Source: Petasospora fabianii (Eukaryota; Ascomycota; Saccharomycetes; Phaffomycetales; Wickerhamomycetaceae). From it: a stretch of DNA of 64,000 nucleotides. This document shows positions 20,322 through 30,303 of this stretch, in pieces. The stretch spans positions 2,604,001 through 2,668,000 of the forward strand of contig CP048715.1 of assembly GCA_022641835.1 (NCBI GenBank), in the 5' to 3' direction. The position numbers and the translations under genes were made by a program. The stretch's first letter is position 1, and each line of letters starts with the position of its first letter. The notes beneath the pieces were generated by a model. That model ran no database searches. It was not told where the DNA came from and worked only from the letters and a program-made list of their open reading frames with translations.

Positions 20322-20740
20322 TTGGAGAAGTGACAAAGGTGCTGATGCTGTATAAAACGTGTACATGATTTCCTCAAAAATAGAAGTTTCAACGGTATAC
20401 TAATTCTGCTGGTAGGGACGATATGTCATCCATGACCAAATGATCGTTGATGAAGCGCTGCACCACGTCGAATGATCCAATTTTCGTGCATTACTGTTTA
20501 TTCACTGATCTCAATGATTTGAGTTGAGTTTTACCAGAATCGAGGGGCACTCGATCTCGGGCCACGCAAATAAGTACTGTCACTGCCAATCATGTCCCCT
20601 AGAGCACGATTCTCTAAGTAGTATCATGTAAAGGTGAGCACAGTTACCTTCTATATTCCGAAACCAATCATTTTGATTAATAACATTTACCTTATGCAGC
20701 TTAATAAATAGGGACAATGTGACCATAAACATCGTATAAA
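20322..20740. other. Intergenic between convergent HIS4 and NAR1
   Basis: About 420 bp containing the 3' ends of two convergent genes. AT-rich stretches suitable for polyadenylation occur around 20360-20385 and 20670-20710. No gene seen. Confidence 0.5.
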
Positions 20741-22264
20741 TCACCATTTGCTACCAACACTCAAAATGTCGGCGGCCTTCTCAATAACGCTAAACTTGTA
20801 GTTGTAGAATCTCTCATGTGAAACACCAAACGCGTTCATAAACTCACTCACGAACTGTTTCAAAAATGCTTCATCATTCAGGTTATCAGCCTGGGGCAAT
20901 TGGTAGTACTTAGCCAACAAAGTAGACACAAGCTCCTTGTTGTTGACGGAAGTACCACCATTGTTAACACCACCGCCGTTGATACATCCACCAGGGCAAG
21001 CCATGACCTCCACAAAATCACAGCTAGATGGGTCAGCAACAGCGTCAATTTCCGTGTCTTCTTTATTTTTCTGACGGGCTTTACGACGGGCAGCAAGACC
21101 AGACCCGATCTTGACTTTCCCCGTTGGCTTCAGCTTTCGCACCAAGTTTTGAATATTTCTGAAACCATTAACAACAGCACTAGATCCCAGCTTCTCACCA
21201 GACTCATTTATAAGTTGATATTCGACAACATCGGTATTTTTACCTTTAACCTCCTTCAACTTAGTAGCAACACCTTGGGTTTGATAATACTGCTGCAAAG
21301 CAATGATGTAGTTCTCAGCATAACCACCACTAGCGGAGCCAATGTGTGAGCTCCATGCCTCCTCTGCAAATGGCCAGTGTTGTGGTGCAGCCTGTTTGTA
21401 CAAATGTGTAGGAATTGCGTCATTATTGGTGATATAGTCGTTCACGTTGACAGCTTCGTCCTTGATGAGTTCAACGAGTTCCTTTGGCGTGAGGACACAG
21501 TCGACATCCACTTCATCTTCGGGACGAGCAGCTTCGAGTTTCTTGTCGAAGCATGGCATTATGGAAAGATGATAAACGGATGAATATGGGATGTTTAGTT
21601 GCTTGGAGATGAGAGACTTGAGTAGCTGACCGGTGATCTGCTGAGGGGACTTGACGTTGAGCAGATATGGGAGAATTTCTGGTTTAGTCTTCTCGACATA
21701 AAGGACAAAACCTGGGCAGATGGATGATAGGTATGGTTTAGACTGACCTGAAAGCTTTGACTGTATAACTTCTTGGTTGATCTGGGATATGCTGATGAGT
21801 CGTGAAAGTTCAGTTCCAACAACGAAGCGGAATCCGTAGCGCTCACTGAAGAGGTTGATTAGAAGTTCATCCACCTTGTATGTGGGCACATTCAAGTATA
21901 CAGCGATAGATACCCTGCTCTGGTGTGAGAGACTCAGGGCGAAGACCTTATCGTCCTTGTGCTTGTTCAAGTCATCTATGAGCACCTTGTGCGTCTGCTT
22001 GGCGAGCAGAACCTCTTCGGCGCTGGTGATGCATCCTGAGCATGCTAGGCAGTCCTGTAGAGAGATATTTGCCGTCTCCAAATTGTTCACTGTTCCATCG
22101 TCGACTGAAACCTCGAAAGCTTCAGCTCCTTCGTCTCCAATTTGTATCTCATATTGGCCATCTCGCTTAGTGGCACTGGCTCGTACCTCTCCTGCGGGCT
22201 TGATACAGGCGAGTCCGGGACTGATGAAGTCGTTGAGATCTGCCTCTGAAAGGATAGCACTCAT
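20741..22264 (-). CDS. NAR1: Cytosolic iron-sulfur assembly factor NAR1
   Basis: 507 aa, close to the family length (S. cerevisiae 491 aa). A hydrogenase-like protein that passes Fe-S clusters to the CIA targeting complex. The start MSAILSEADLNDFISPGLACIKP matches the conserved N-terminus. The N-terminal [4Fe-4S] ligands are Cys20, Cys72, Cys75 and Cys78 (QDCLACSGCIT). The hydrogenase-like cluster cysteines include those in ICPGF, MPCFDKK, and MACPGGCINGGG (Cys423 and Cys427). An Asp/Lys-rich linker about residues 395-410 (RRKARQKNKEDTEID) looks like a lineage insertion. Divergent from the small frame at 22399 and from KSH1. Essential in S. cerevisiae. Confidence 0.96.
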   Translation of the reverse strand: MSAILSEADLNDFISPGLACIKPAGEVRASATKRDGQYEIQIGDEGAEAFEVSVDDGTVNNLETANISLQDCLACSGCITSAEEVLLAKQTHKVLIDDLNKHKDDKVFALSLSHQSRVSIAVYLNVPTYKVDELLINLFSERYGFRFVVGTELSRLISISQINQEVIQSKLSGQSKPYLSSICPGFVLYVEKTKPEILPYLLNVKSPQQITGQLLKSLISKQLNIPYSSVYHLSIMPCFDKKLEAARPEDEVDVDCVLTPKELVELIKDEAVNVNDYITNNDAIPTHLYKQAAPQHWPFAEEAWSSHIGSASGGYAENYIIALQQYYQTQGVATKLKEVKGKNTDVVEYQLINESGEKLGSSAVVNGFRNIQNLVRKLKPTGKVKIGSGLAARRKARQKNKEDTEIDAVADPSSCDFVEVMACPGGCINGGGVNNGGTSVNNKELVSTLLAKYYQLPQADNLNDEAFLKQFVSEFMNAFGVSHERFYNYKFSVIEKAADILSVGSKW

Positions 22265-22398
22265 ATCGTGACTAACAAGTGGCTTGATGTGAGTTGAAGG
22301 ACTTGTCTATGTGGTTCAGGTCGGTAGGCGGAGAAGATCTCTGCTGAGTAAGTCCTTTGTGCTGATTGCACAAAAGAAATCTATTGACCCGGGATATA

Positions 22399-22530
22399 AT
22401 GGCAGTCGAGACTACGGAGGAAAATGAGAACACATCTAATGCGCCTGTAGACCTGAAGAAGTATTTCCCTGAATTGTATCCACCAAATTCAGCACAGATA
22501 ATAGCTACAAACCCTCAAAATCAGCAGTGA
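22399..22530 (+). CDS. Possible 43-aa small protein
   Basis: An ATG-started frame of 43 codons between divergent NAR1 and KSH1. It begins MAVETTEEN and contains VDLKKYFPELYPP, ending in NPQNQQ. The composition (acidic N-terminus, amphipathic DLKKYFPELYPP segment, no rare runs) looks more protein-like than neighbouring frames. I do not recognise a family. It could be a lineage-specific microprotein, a 5' leader frame of an alternative KSH1 transcript, or chance. Confidence 0.3.
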   Translation: MAVETTEENENTSNAPVDLKKYFPELYPPNSAQIIATNPQNQQ

Positions 22531-22743
22531 AAGACGGGTTTGCACTTTTAGTGACGTCCCCTCCCAAGCTCAGAGAAGCACTATCTATGGTGTGCCCATA
22601 CCACTGTCGCGAACCTGTTTGATCCGCACGTTAGCAGATCACTTCGAAGGTGAACAACGCGTTCATAACATCAACACTTTGCTTTGTAGGCCCTAGAGCT
22701 CAAATTTCACTGTAATTGAGGTTCGGAGCGCATAACATACAGA

Positions 22744-23123
22744 ATGGTGAGTCACTGCTTAACACATTCCCACTCAAGCTTTGCCAATACTAACACGCAA
22801 ATAAAAGTCTGCCTTGTTCAACTTCACATCACTGCTCCAAGTGATTCTCTTACTCATCTGTTCTTGCACATATATTCACCTCAGTTGGCCAAGTATCCTT
22901 GATAGAAACCACCATGGGTAAGTTAGTTAATGCTATCACCACGTTGTTTTGTACTCTTGGCATAGGCACCGCTACTCCTACAACAAATCTTCCCCTCGAT
23001 CCACAGTCACTAACATTGCTACATAGACCCCTTGGTGTTTTCTGGAAGTGTGCTCGTATTGGTCAGCGTGCCAGTCCGTACGTCTCTCTTGGATTGATCT
23101 TCATGGCCCTAAATCAGCTTTAG
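22744..23123 (+). CDS. KSH1: KSH1 secretory pathway protein (three exons)
   Basis: 69-aa early secretory pathway membrane protein (TMEM167/kish family). Exons: 22744-22746 (ATG only), 22808-22917 and 23027-23123. Intron 1 (61 nt) has GTGAGT, TACTAAC at 22788-22794 and AAAAG. Intron 2 (109 nt) has GTAAGT, CACTAAC at 23008-23014 and CATAG. The spliced product aligns end to end with yeast Ksh1: [19 protein letters not shown] (first membrane segment), WPSILDRN, then [20 protein letters not shown] and a second membrane segment ending ALNQL. Length 3 + 110 + 97 nt gives 70 codons including the stop. The CTG codon in TSLLQV sits at a conserved Leu. A 74-codon frame from 22899 is mostly intron. Confidence 0.95.
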
Positions 23124-23309
23124 AACTGATCTGATTTCAACCTTTGATTAACTCCCATACACTCACGCCCCTATCCTTTGATGTCATAATGAAACGTCTG
23201 TTTTAATGCTACAAATTTTATCCTTAGTATGAAACACGCGATCAACACATGTGTGTATAGTAAGCCAAACTTTTACATAAGCAAGAAAAGAAAAAACCAG
23301 AACAGAAAA

Positions 23310-25250
23310 CTAAGCCCCATACTCCTCCTCAATGCGATCATCCAGTCTACATCCGATGGAGTTCTCTTCAAGCAGCTCCTCTAACTGGTCACCAGCAAGA
23401 CTTGCCTCCTTAACAAGCACCTCGTTATCCTCATCGTCAAACGCAGATTTCAGCAATCTCTGGAAGATCAAAGCGACGTCATCCAAAAAGGCCCAATCAT
23501 CATTGGAGCCTCTATATCCCCTCGCAATCTCCAATGCCAAACTCAACTCTGTACGACTCTCCTTCACGTTCAACTCTCTCATAGCAAAGCACCTCAACAA
23601 GGATTTGAACACAATCAAAACTCTGAACATCTCGAGCCAGTTACATCCGCTCTTCTTAGCATTGTATGTATAGGTCAAGTTCTGCGTCACTGCTCTGCTC
23701 AATCTAGCATAGATCTCCTGTGACGGTTGAGAGACAAGATATGATGGTCTGTGGAGCAATGTCAAAGCGTTGAAGTACATTGTAGTGAGCCAGAGTGGGT
23801 CAAAGGTGGATGATTTAGTCAGTGTTGTGGTAGTGAGATACCAGCTCTCAATACGTTTGCGGAGGGGTTGAAGGATGAGTTTATCATTATGAGATGGTGC
23901 GTTGGTGTTGATGGAGGTTACAGAGTGGACTGAAGTGAAGATGTCTCCTTCCAGGTGTTTCAAGTCAAGAAGAATATGGAAATCTGTGGCAAAGTTCTCT
24001 GGATCCTGGTGGGTTTGAAGTGGGTATGGTGTGGTGATGAGTTCATCTGGGATGGCGATTGGCTTGTTAAGGTAGGTAGAGATGGTGCGGTCAAGGACAT
24101 AAACGGTCCAGAAGAGACGATAGCGTAGTTCAAGGGCCCATGTGTCATCCTTATACACTTTCTGGATCTCAGTGGAACTCAATCGACGATGATAGTGGTA
24201 TCTTAAGATAAGACCTGTGAGGATGTTTGACAGGTTTGTTGTGGAGAGACAGTTTCTCTGATGGAATGAATCGAGGACAAGCAAAGTCATGCAGACAATA
24301 TCCTCGTAGGTACGTAAGGAAAGGGTACCCTGTTTCAACCAATTGCCAACAGACTCAGCGCTGAAAATGTGCGAGTATGTGTATATCTCTTCCTTGGAAA
24401 GGCCAGTTGGTGAGGCGCCCATACGCTCCATGTCGTGAAAGCCAATACTTAGCATCATGTAGGTTTGGAAGCACTGTTTCTTTTCTCGTGGTGAGATGGT
24501 ACAACTTGGGTTCAAGATATTAAACAAGTTGGAGGTTTCAAATTTGGAAAGGAAGCTCTGTTTGTTGATGAAAGGGTATAGTTGATCACATTGGTTAAAG
24601 TATGAATCAATGCACTTGACTGCAACTTCACGTGGCAACAGCAGTGGTTGTGAGGTTGGTGTTAGAGGCTGTAGGTTTTGCTTGCCGAGAGATATAATGG
24701 TGGAGAGCAGTGCACTCTGAATCTCTGTTGGGCCTGATAGTCGTTGCTTCTGCGATTGGTCCTGTCTCGTCTCTGAGACTGACGGCATGCTTGCAAGTTG
24801 TGCGGCGTTAATGGAGGGAAGCTTGATAGCAGGGAGAACAGCATTTACATCGCTTGATGGGAAAGATATCGATGGAAGAGAAGGTGCTCTGTTCATGTCA
24901 GTCGAAGTGCGGTGTGTGTAGTTCCCCCAATCGCTCTGAAGAGGAGGAAGGAGAGGCGCAGGCTTAGTTGTCCCCACGAGGGCTGGAGATTTTGACTGTG
25001 ACAGAGTGTCTTCAGATGCTCCATTCCGGTCATCGGCATAGACACAATCCTGGCCCATCCGGAGGCAGGTGACACACTGTGGTGAGTGCTTGGAACACTT
25101 CTTCCTCAGCTTGCGACATCTTTGACATGCAATGGTCTTTTGTGGTGGCTGATTCATCATTTGTTCGAGCATGACTCTGTCCCTCTTGAGGGACCCCGGT
25201 TGTGCATGCTGCTTAAACACGTAGCTAAAGCCCGGGTTCGCAGTCGACAT
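23310..25250 (-). CDS. Zn2Cys6 fungal transcription factor
   Basis: 646 aa from MSTANPGFSYVFK. The frame stays open 73 codons further upstream to 25469, but that extension is hydrophobic and unlikely. Zinc cluster at residues 42-69 (Cys42, 45, 52, 59, 62, 69; CQRCRKLRKKC then CVTC). A Pro/Ser/Leu-rich linker follows (LPSISFP, LPAIKLPSINAA). The middle homology region starts near KCIDSYFNQCDQLYPFINK and includes LFWTVYVLDRTISTYLNKPIAIPDE and TLLHRPSYLVSQPS. It is similar in layout and local sequence to the regulator at 10568-12547. Acidic C-terminus. Target genes unknown. Convergent with KSH1. Confidence 0.92.
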   Translation of the reverse strand: MSTANPGFSYVFKQHAQPGSLKRDRVMLEQMMNQPPQKTIACQRCRKLRKKCSKHSPQCVTCLRMGQDCVYADDRNGASEDTLSQSKSPALVGTTKPAPLLPPLQSDWGNYTHRTSTDMNRAPSLPSISFPSSDVNAVLPAIKLPSINAAQLASMPSVSETRQDQSQKQRLSGPTEIQSALLSTIISLGKQNLQPLTPTSQPLLLPREVAVKCIDSYFNQCDQLYPFINKQSFLSKFETSNLFNILNPSCTISPREKKQCFQTYMMLSIGFHDMERMGASPTGLSKEEIYTYSHIFSAESVGNWLKQGTLSLRTYEDIVCMTLLVLDSFHQRNCLSTTNLSNILTGLILRYHYHRRLSSTEIQKVYKDDTWALELRYRLFWTVYVLDRTISTYLNKPIAIPDELITTPYPLQTHQDPENFATDFHILLDLKHLEGDIFTSVHSVTSINTNAPSHNDKLILQPLRKRIESWYLTTTTLTKSSTFDPLWLTTMYFNALTLLHRPSYLVSQPSQEIYARLSRAVTQNLTYTYNAKKSGCNWLEMFRVLIVFKSLLRCFAMRELNVKESRTELSLALEIARGYRGSNDDWAFLDDVALIFQRLLKSAFDDEDNEVLVKEASLAGDQLEELLEENSIGCRLDDRIEEEYGA

Positions 25251-26611
25251 TATTATAGGATAGTGGTCACCGTTGAGTTCTCTAGAGAGGGAAAAAGAGA
25301 AGAAGCTGTAAAAGATTGTTGACAAAACAAGTACGCAGTAGGAAACATCCTGCCTTATATGACTGCCGCATGCCGATCGAGCTCCCCGACTCCGACAGTA
25401 GCACCCAAGTTGCGTAATCGGTGCCACAGTGCAGTCTGTCAAGGGGGAGAAGCGCAGCTCTTGCCGCATAAATTCCGCCGTTGGAAATCATCGGCCGAGA
25501 CCGAAGACGAACAAAGAGATCGAAACTGCGGAAGGTCCCATTCCACGGTATGGGCCATAGAAGCAAAACAGGTTAATCTCTACAATGCTTTACACTTACA
25601 AAGCTCTCTGAGTTCATGAGAAAGCTCGCTTCACAGCTCAAAATACACCCCATAAATATGCTCTTGCCTAGAGCAATTTGTTTACCAAACCCAAAGAGCC
25701 ACACCGCGTGCGGTCTTTCCTCCTGACCGCTTAGCACCAGCCACACTTTTCCCCGCGATGGCCGGAGCTCTTGTGGCCCAGCTGATGTGGCGAGTGGCCC
25801 TTAAGTATGGGGCATCAAGCCTCTAGCACTCGCCACACCGGGCACTAGTCGGAGCATTCCTCCGCCCTGTTCTCAACGGCTTGAGTACAGGGGGCCAAAA
25901 ACCATCCTCTCTGTCCTACAGACAGCGTGACAGTTGAGACAGTGCGTCCACTACATATTCTAATGCTCCAACAGCCGGCTACGTCCTGAGCCTAACGCCC
26001 TCAGTGCCAGGTGCCAGGTGCCAGGTGCCAGATCGCGCGCAACCGGCGTACATTTATTTCAGTATGAGCATTCTCTATATTAACTCAGCTTGTCAAACTG
26101 GTGCCTCGTGCGTGTCTTATACCCTATACAGCAGCTTGTCATTCCCGCCACGTTTACTTTCTAGAAAATGAATTCGGCAAACAAGTTTCCCCATACGGCA
26201 CTTGCGGGTCTCTCTGTTCCTATAAGCGAAGGTGGCCCAGCGCCTCCGCGTGTCACTCCTGATCCGGTAATAGAGGCGCGCGCTCGCACTAGCCTCAAAC
26301 TAGCCACAAGGGGTCCGGGGCAAGGGGAAGGTGCACCCCAGTGGCTAGTGCGGAGCAGTGTAATTCAAGTCGCTCTGCGGAGGTGCACTTTATGTAGTAA
26401 TGGTTGATCATTAGCTTGGCTGAGCTCTTCACTCTTAGACAACAGTTTTGTAACGAAAATTATGCCCGGGAGATACCCCCAATTAAAATGCCTCCTCTGA
26501 CATGTGAAACCCGCGGGGCATCAGCTTTAGACGGGACCGGCAACGCAGCACTAGAAGTTGAGACTACAATGCAGGTACACCATGGTCAATGACATTAATT
26601 GTTGTTGTTCA
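25251..26611. other. Intergenic region with a short tandem repeat
   Basis: About 1.36 kb between the Zn2Cys6 gene start and the 3' end of the LRR gene. Several 60-95 codon frames overlap with no recognisable domain. It contains the GTGCCAG tandem repeat listed separately. No RNA gene recognised. Confidence 0.45.
26004..26031. repeat. Four perfect GTGCCAG tandem units
   Basis: A 7-bp unit repeated four times without mismatch in the region upstream of the Zn2Cys6 gene. Seen directly; function unknown. Confidence 0.85.
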
Positions 26612-28471
26612 CTACTCAAAAACCGTGGCTGCTCCCTTCCCCATTCTTACCAGCAATGGTGTATCTAGTTCAATCTGGTCCATATCCGTCTCAACACATG
26701 ATAGCTCCTTCAAACATATCAACTTGGGTGCGGTTACTTTCTTTAGAGTCTTGTTCTGTTTTATAGACAATTTCTCCAATCTTGTACAGCCACTCATATC
26801 CAGGTCATCCACATCTCCAAACACGGACAAGACTTCCAACTTTGGATAGCAGCTAACATCCAACAATTCGACATCAAACCACCCAAACTCTAAGTGTGTC
26901 AATTCCGGTGCCGCAACGTTAAATTTGAATGATTCAAGTTTCTTCACGGGGTCCTGTATCATCTGTAGTTGGTAATCATACTCCCATGGCTTAACCCGTA
27001 CCAAGGAGAGTTCATTCAAGTGTGGGGTTTTCACGTTATCAAACGTAAATCTCTCATCCTCAATCACGGTTTTGATACTGAGTTTCTTCAAGGTATTAGA
27101 CTCAATATTGCTAATACCTGAAAATTCAGAGTTATCAATGACGAGTTCCTCCAGTAAAGGATGTTCTTTCAGCACAGTAGGGATATCAACAGCAATACTA
27201 GAGCAGTGAATGGCGAGTTTTTTGAGATTGTCACATTGAGAGATCAAATGACACGACCTCACGTTTTTCTGGTCCAGAAACGTGAGCGACTCAAGCATCA
27301 GTAGCTCAAGAGTAGGATCAACTTCACACGTTCTTCCTTCCAGTTCAAGTTTTTTCACTTTCGGGAAGTAGGAGCAGAAACTATCAGCGTTTCGTAGTCG
27401 AACTTCTCTTACCTTCGTGAAGGCATAATGATCAAATTTGGAAATGTCAGGGATACGATGACCTGGACTTCCGTATTCCATCGTGATTTTCTCAAGATTA
27501 TGAGCTCTGAACCTCAAAAGTTTTTTGATAGTGCCGCAGTCAACTCTGAGTTCTTTGAGTCTTGGTGCAAAGAAACCATCAATTTCAACATTCCCCGGAC
27601 ATTCGATGTCAAGCTTCTCAAGATTTTCAAATGTAACGTCCTTAAACACTGCTGGCTTCGTTAAGCGAAGGGTCAGGTTCTTCACCGTATTGTAATCCCG
27701 ATTTTGGAACACAAGTCCTTGTTCAAACATGGTGTTAATCTTGATGTCTTCAAGTTTAGATACAATACCATCCCAATCCACCGACTTGAAGAACTCGAAC
27801 GAAACGGGCTTGCCATCTGCTCTTGGTCCAATGAAGCGGATCGTGTCCTCATCAGCTTTACCACGAACAAGAGGGACAAGAAACGTTTCTAGTACAGGAG
27901 CTCGAAGCTTACCTTCCCCATAAAATTCAGTTTTTGATGGGTTGAACTTGTTTAATTGGGGGAAAAAGAACCTTTCAAGGTGAATTGGACGAGAGCCGAT
28001 ATCAATTTCTTCCAAAGTTTCAAAAGTCACAGATGTTCTGGTCATTTGGAAAAGTTTTGTAAGTAGAAGTTTCTCCTCGAGCTCATTCACTCCATCCAGC
28101 ACCTTGATGAACACAGATACCTCAGGGCACTCTTCGGGAACCAATCCTCTTTGAGAGAGAAGTCGAGCATCAACTGCAACGTCATGAACCTCGATTATTA
28201 TCCTGAAACGTTTAGCAAACGTGTCGTTGAGAAAGCCTTCGTTAGACAAGGTAATTCCAGAGTCAGGAATGTTGGAAAACCCTTTTGAATGACGACAATC
28301 ACTCGTGATCTTCAACACCAAGGGCTCGAGACGAGCCACCATCGGTGCGTAAGAGAAGAGTTCATTGATGAGACTATTTGTACCCTTCTGTAAGATCCAC
28401 TTAAGATGGTCATCGGAGACGTGCTCGTACTCAGAAAGCGTTTGCGGAAATGTATAGCTCACTTCTTCCAT
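26612..28471 (-). CDS. Leucine-rich repeat-like orphan protein
   Basis: 619 aa with many irregular leucine-rich units, from about residue 150 onward (for example LEKLDIECPGNVEI, LKELRVDCGTI, LEELVIDNSEFSG, LEVLSVFGDVDDLDMSGC, LEKLSIKQN). These suggest a curved repeat solenoid. The N-terminal 120 residues contain no clear F-box (no LPxEL...I pattern), unlike most yeast LRR proteins. No signal peptide or membrane segment. I do not recognise an ortholog. It resembles lineage-specific LRR families that act as adaptors, but no function should be assumed. Base composition resembles its neighbours. Its start lies 357 bp from the divergent CPD1 start. Confidence 0.82.
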   Translation of the reverse strand: MEEVSYTFPQTLSEYEHVSDDHLKWILQKGTNSLINELFSYAPMVARLEPLVLKITSDCRHSKGFSNIPDSGITLSNEGFLNDTFAKRFRIIIEVHDVAVDARLLSQRGLVPEECPEVSVFIKVLDGVNELEEKLLLTKLFQMTRTSVTFETLEEIDIGSRPIHLERFFFPQLNKFNPSKTEFYGEGKLRAPVLETFLVPLVRGKADEDTIRFIGPRADGKPVSFEFFKSVDWDGIVSKLEDIKINTMFEQGLVFQNRDYNTVKNLTLRLTKPAVFKDVTFENLEKLDIECPGNVEIDGFFAPRLKELRVDCGTIKKLLRFRAHNLEKITMEYGSPGHRIPDISKFDHYAFTKVREVRLRNADSFCSYFPKVKKLELEGRTCEVDPTLELLMLESLTFLDQKNVRSCHLISQCDNLKKLAIHCSSIAVDIPTVLKEHPLLEELVIDNSEFSGISNIESNTLKKLSIKTVIEDERFTFDNVKTPHLNELSLVRVKPWEYDYQLQMIQDPVKKLESFKFNVAAPELTHLEFGWFDVELLDVSCYPKLEVLSVFGDVDDLDMSGCTRLEKLSIKQNKTLKKVTAPKLICLKELSCVETDMDQIELDTPLLVRMGKGAATVFE

Positions 28472-28828
28472 AGCTAAAGCCCTGTGCTGGACGTCTATTG
28501 TTTAAAGATGCCTATGTTTCTAACTGGGGAACAAGTCAGGAAATACTCTAATCACGTGAAAGTCACCTGCACTTTCTGGTTTGGGCCACATCTGCTCGCT
28601 AGAAGATATGTACCTCACTCACCCCGGTCCGAAAGGAACAACTGTTACACATCCAAGCTCAGAAGATCGTCAATTGCACCGCAAGACAACTGAAAGGACC
28701 TCCAACTACTGTTGACGTTGCAATCCAGCAGCAATCACTGGAAGCACGATTCAAGCAGGCCAGTCGCTTTACAGATACCCCTACGCCCTTATCGCCAATC
28801 CAGCACACACACTAAAATAACTTCAAAA

Positions 28829-29529
28829 ATGGGTAAGTCCACCAGCTGTCATCTTAAATCAGCAATTGAGTACTAAGACATTGAATAGGGATTGCATTAT
28901 GGCTTTGTCCCAAGCCCTCTTCTAAGATACATGATACTATCACCTCGCTCTCCCTTGGTTTGCACCCACTCTTTGATTCGCCTCAATTCGAACCACACAT
29001 CACTATCACCTCTCAACTAGCAGTGAATTCTCATGCCGATGTGCGTACTGTTCTCGAAAGCACAATTGCTGCCCTAGGTGACTCGCTCGAACTGGATATC
29101 AATATAAGTGGGCTTTACCTGAATCATAAGAATGGATACTTCAAAAAGGTATACCTTTCTGTGGAAAAGACAAAAAATTTGGTGAGTCTAGCCACAGTGA
29201 TACGTGAGTTATACGTCGAGCTCCCTTCAAGAAAGGATCCACAGGAGGCTAGGGACGCTGCGGAAACATGGGCAAAGGAGGTGTTTGATCCACATGTGTC
29301 GTTAGTGTACACAAGTTTAGCACACTTCGATACAGCGCTGGTAAAGACCGTCAAGACCAGGGTCGAAGATTATTTAAATGTGATGAATATTGAGGTGAAC
29401 CAAGAAGGAGAACTACAAGGGTATGGATATGGATGGAAAGGTGGTGTCTTGAAAATTGTTAATTGTGAAGGACCCGTAGGTGAATGGGAAGTGTTGGGAA
29501 GTGTCGACATTCATTCATCATGGAAATAG
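28829..29529 (+). CDS. CPD1: Cyclic nucleotide phosphodiesterase CPD1 (spliced)
   Basis: 214-aa 2H-superfamily phosphodiesterase. The yeast relative hydrolyses ADP-ribose 1'',2''-cyclic phosphate, made during tRNA splicing. Exon 1 is 4 nt (28829-28832, ATGG). The 56-nt intron (28833-28888) has GTAAGT, a TACTAAG branch-like site and AATAG. Exon 2 is 28889-29529. Splicing gives MGIALWLCPKPSSKIHDT, matching the Cpd1 start MAIALWYCPP. Both catalytic HxT/S motifs are present: His38-x-Thr40 (EPHITI) and His137-x-Ser139 (PHVSLVY). A KIVNCEGPVGEWEVLGSV ending is also family-typical. Convergent with EFG1, 81 bp apart. Confidence 0.94.
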
Positions 29530-29610
29530 ACAAGTCTACAATTGAGTTTTCGTACGCATGATTCATCATTATTTGTATACAGTTCGTTAACAGCTCCTGA
29601 GGTTCTATGA

Positions 29611-30303
29611 TCATTCAAAGAAGTCATCCTCATCCTCGTCTTCGTTAGCCTCAACCTCTTCCTCCTTCTGAGTCTCAAAGTTGGATGCAAGTGTGGTTCT
29701 CTCACCAGACTTTCCATCCAGAATATCCTTTAGTGAAATAGGTAAAGTATCTTCTTTCAACATAGACTCAATTTCCTTTTTGAAGGCGTTACGCTGTTCT
29801 TCGGTCTTGAGCAATCCTTTCTTGACATTCTCATCCTTAGCATCTGCAGAATCCTTGTTGGGGAACAAGGAGATATACTTCTTATCCTTTGGGAAATTGA
29901 CCACATAGCACAGATCCACTTCAGCATGTCTAAGCTTCGTTCTTGCCTTCTTGATCTCTTTCTTTCCCTCGTTTTTCTCGACAAGTGCATCGTATTCCTT
30001 TTTCGCTTGTCTGTACTTTCTCAACGACTTCTTCTTTTCGAAGAATCGCACCATATGATACTTCTTAGCAACTTCCTTAACCTTATTCTTCATCTGTGCA
30101 TTCTCCAATTCAACCTTTAACGTCTCAAGAGCACGCTCCTGCGCAACGACAACGTCAGCAGGAAGAACGTCACCTTTCTTCTTGAGAAGTCTTTCAATAT
30201 CACGGATCTTGGTCTTGATCTTGGATGCTCCAGAGCCGAGAACATTGGTGATTTCAACGGCTGTTCCAGCTGAGTGGTGCTTCTTGCTCTTGATTGGTGG
30301 CAT
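29611..30303 (-). CDS. EFG1: rRNA processing protein EFG1
   Basis: 230-aa nucleolar small-subunit biogenesis factor, similar in length to yeast Efg1 (233 aa). Starts MPPIKSKKHHSAGTAVEI, then the conserved block IKTKIRDIERLLKKKGDVLPADVVVAQERALE. It continues with a long charged coiled coil (KYHMVRFFEKKKSLRKYRQAKKEY), and DLCYVVNFPKDKKYISLFPN is diagnostic. The C-terminus is very acidic (EEEVEANEDEDEDDFFE). No intron seen. This is the ribosome factor EFG1, not the Candida morphogenesis regulator of the same name. Confidence 0.95.
   Translation of the reverse strand: MPPIKSKKHHSAGTAVEITNVLGSGASKIKTKIRDIERLLKKKGDVLPADVVVAQERALETLKVELENAQMKNKVKEVAKKYHMVRFFEKKKSLRKYRQAKKEYDALVEKNEGKKEIKKARTKLRHAEVDLCYVVNFPKDKKYISLFPNKDSADAKDENVKKGLLKTEEQRNAFKKEIESMLKEDTLPISLKDILDGKSGERTTLASNFETQKEEEVEANEDEDEDDFFE

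Noticed and set aside
19185-20366. 393-codon antisense frame inside HIS4
   Set aside because: Arises from the strong codon bias of HIS4; product is Ser/Thr/Leu/Val-rich without a fold or homolog.
22899-23123. Stand-alone 74-codon protein starting at 22899
   Set aside because: Most of it is KSH1 intron 2; only the last 32 codons are a true exon.
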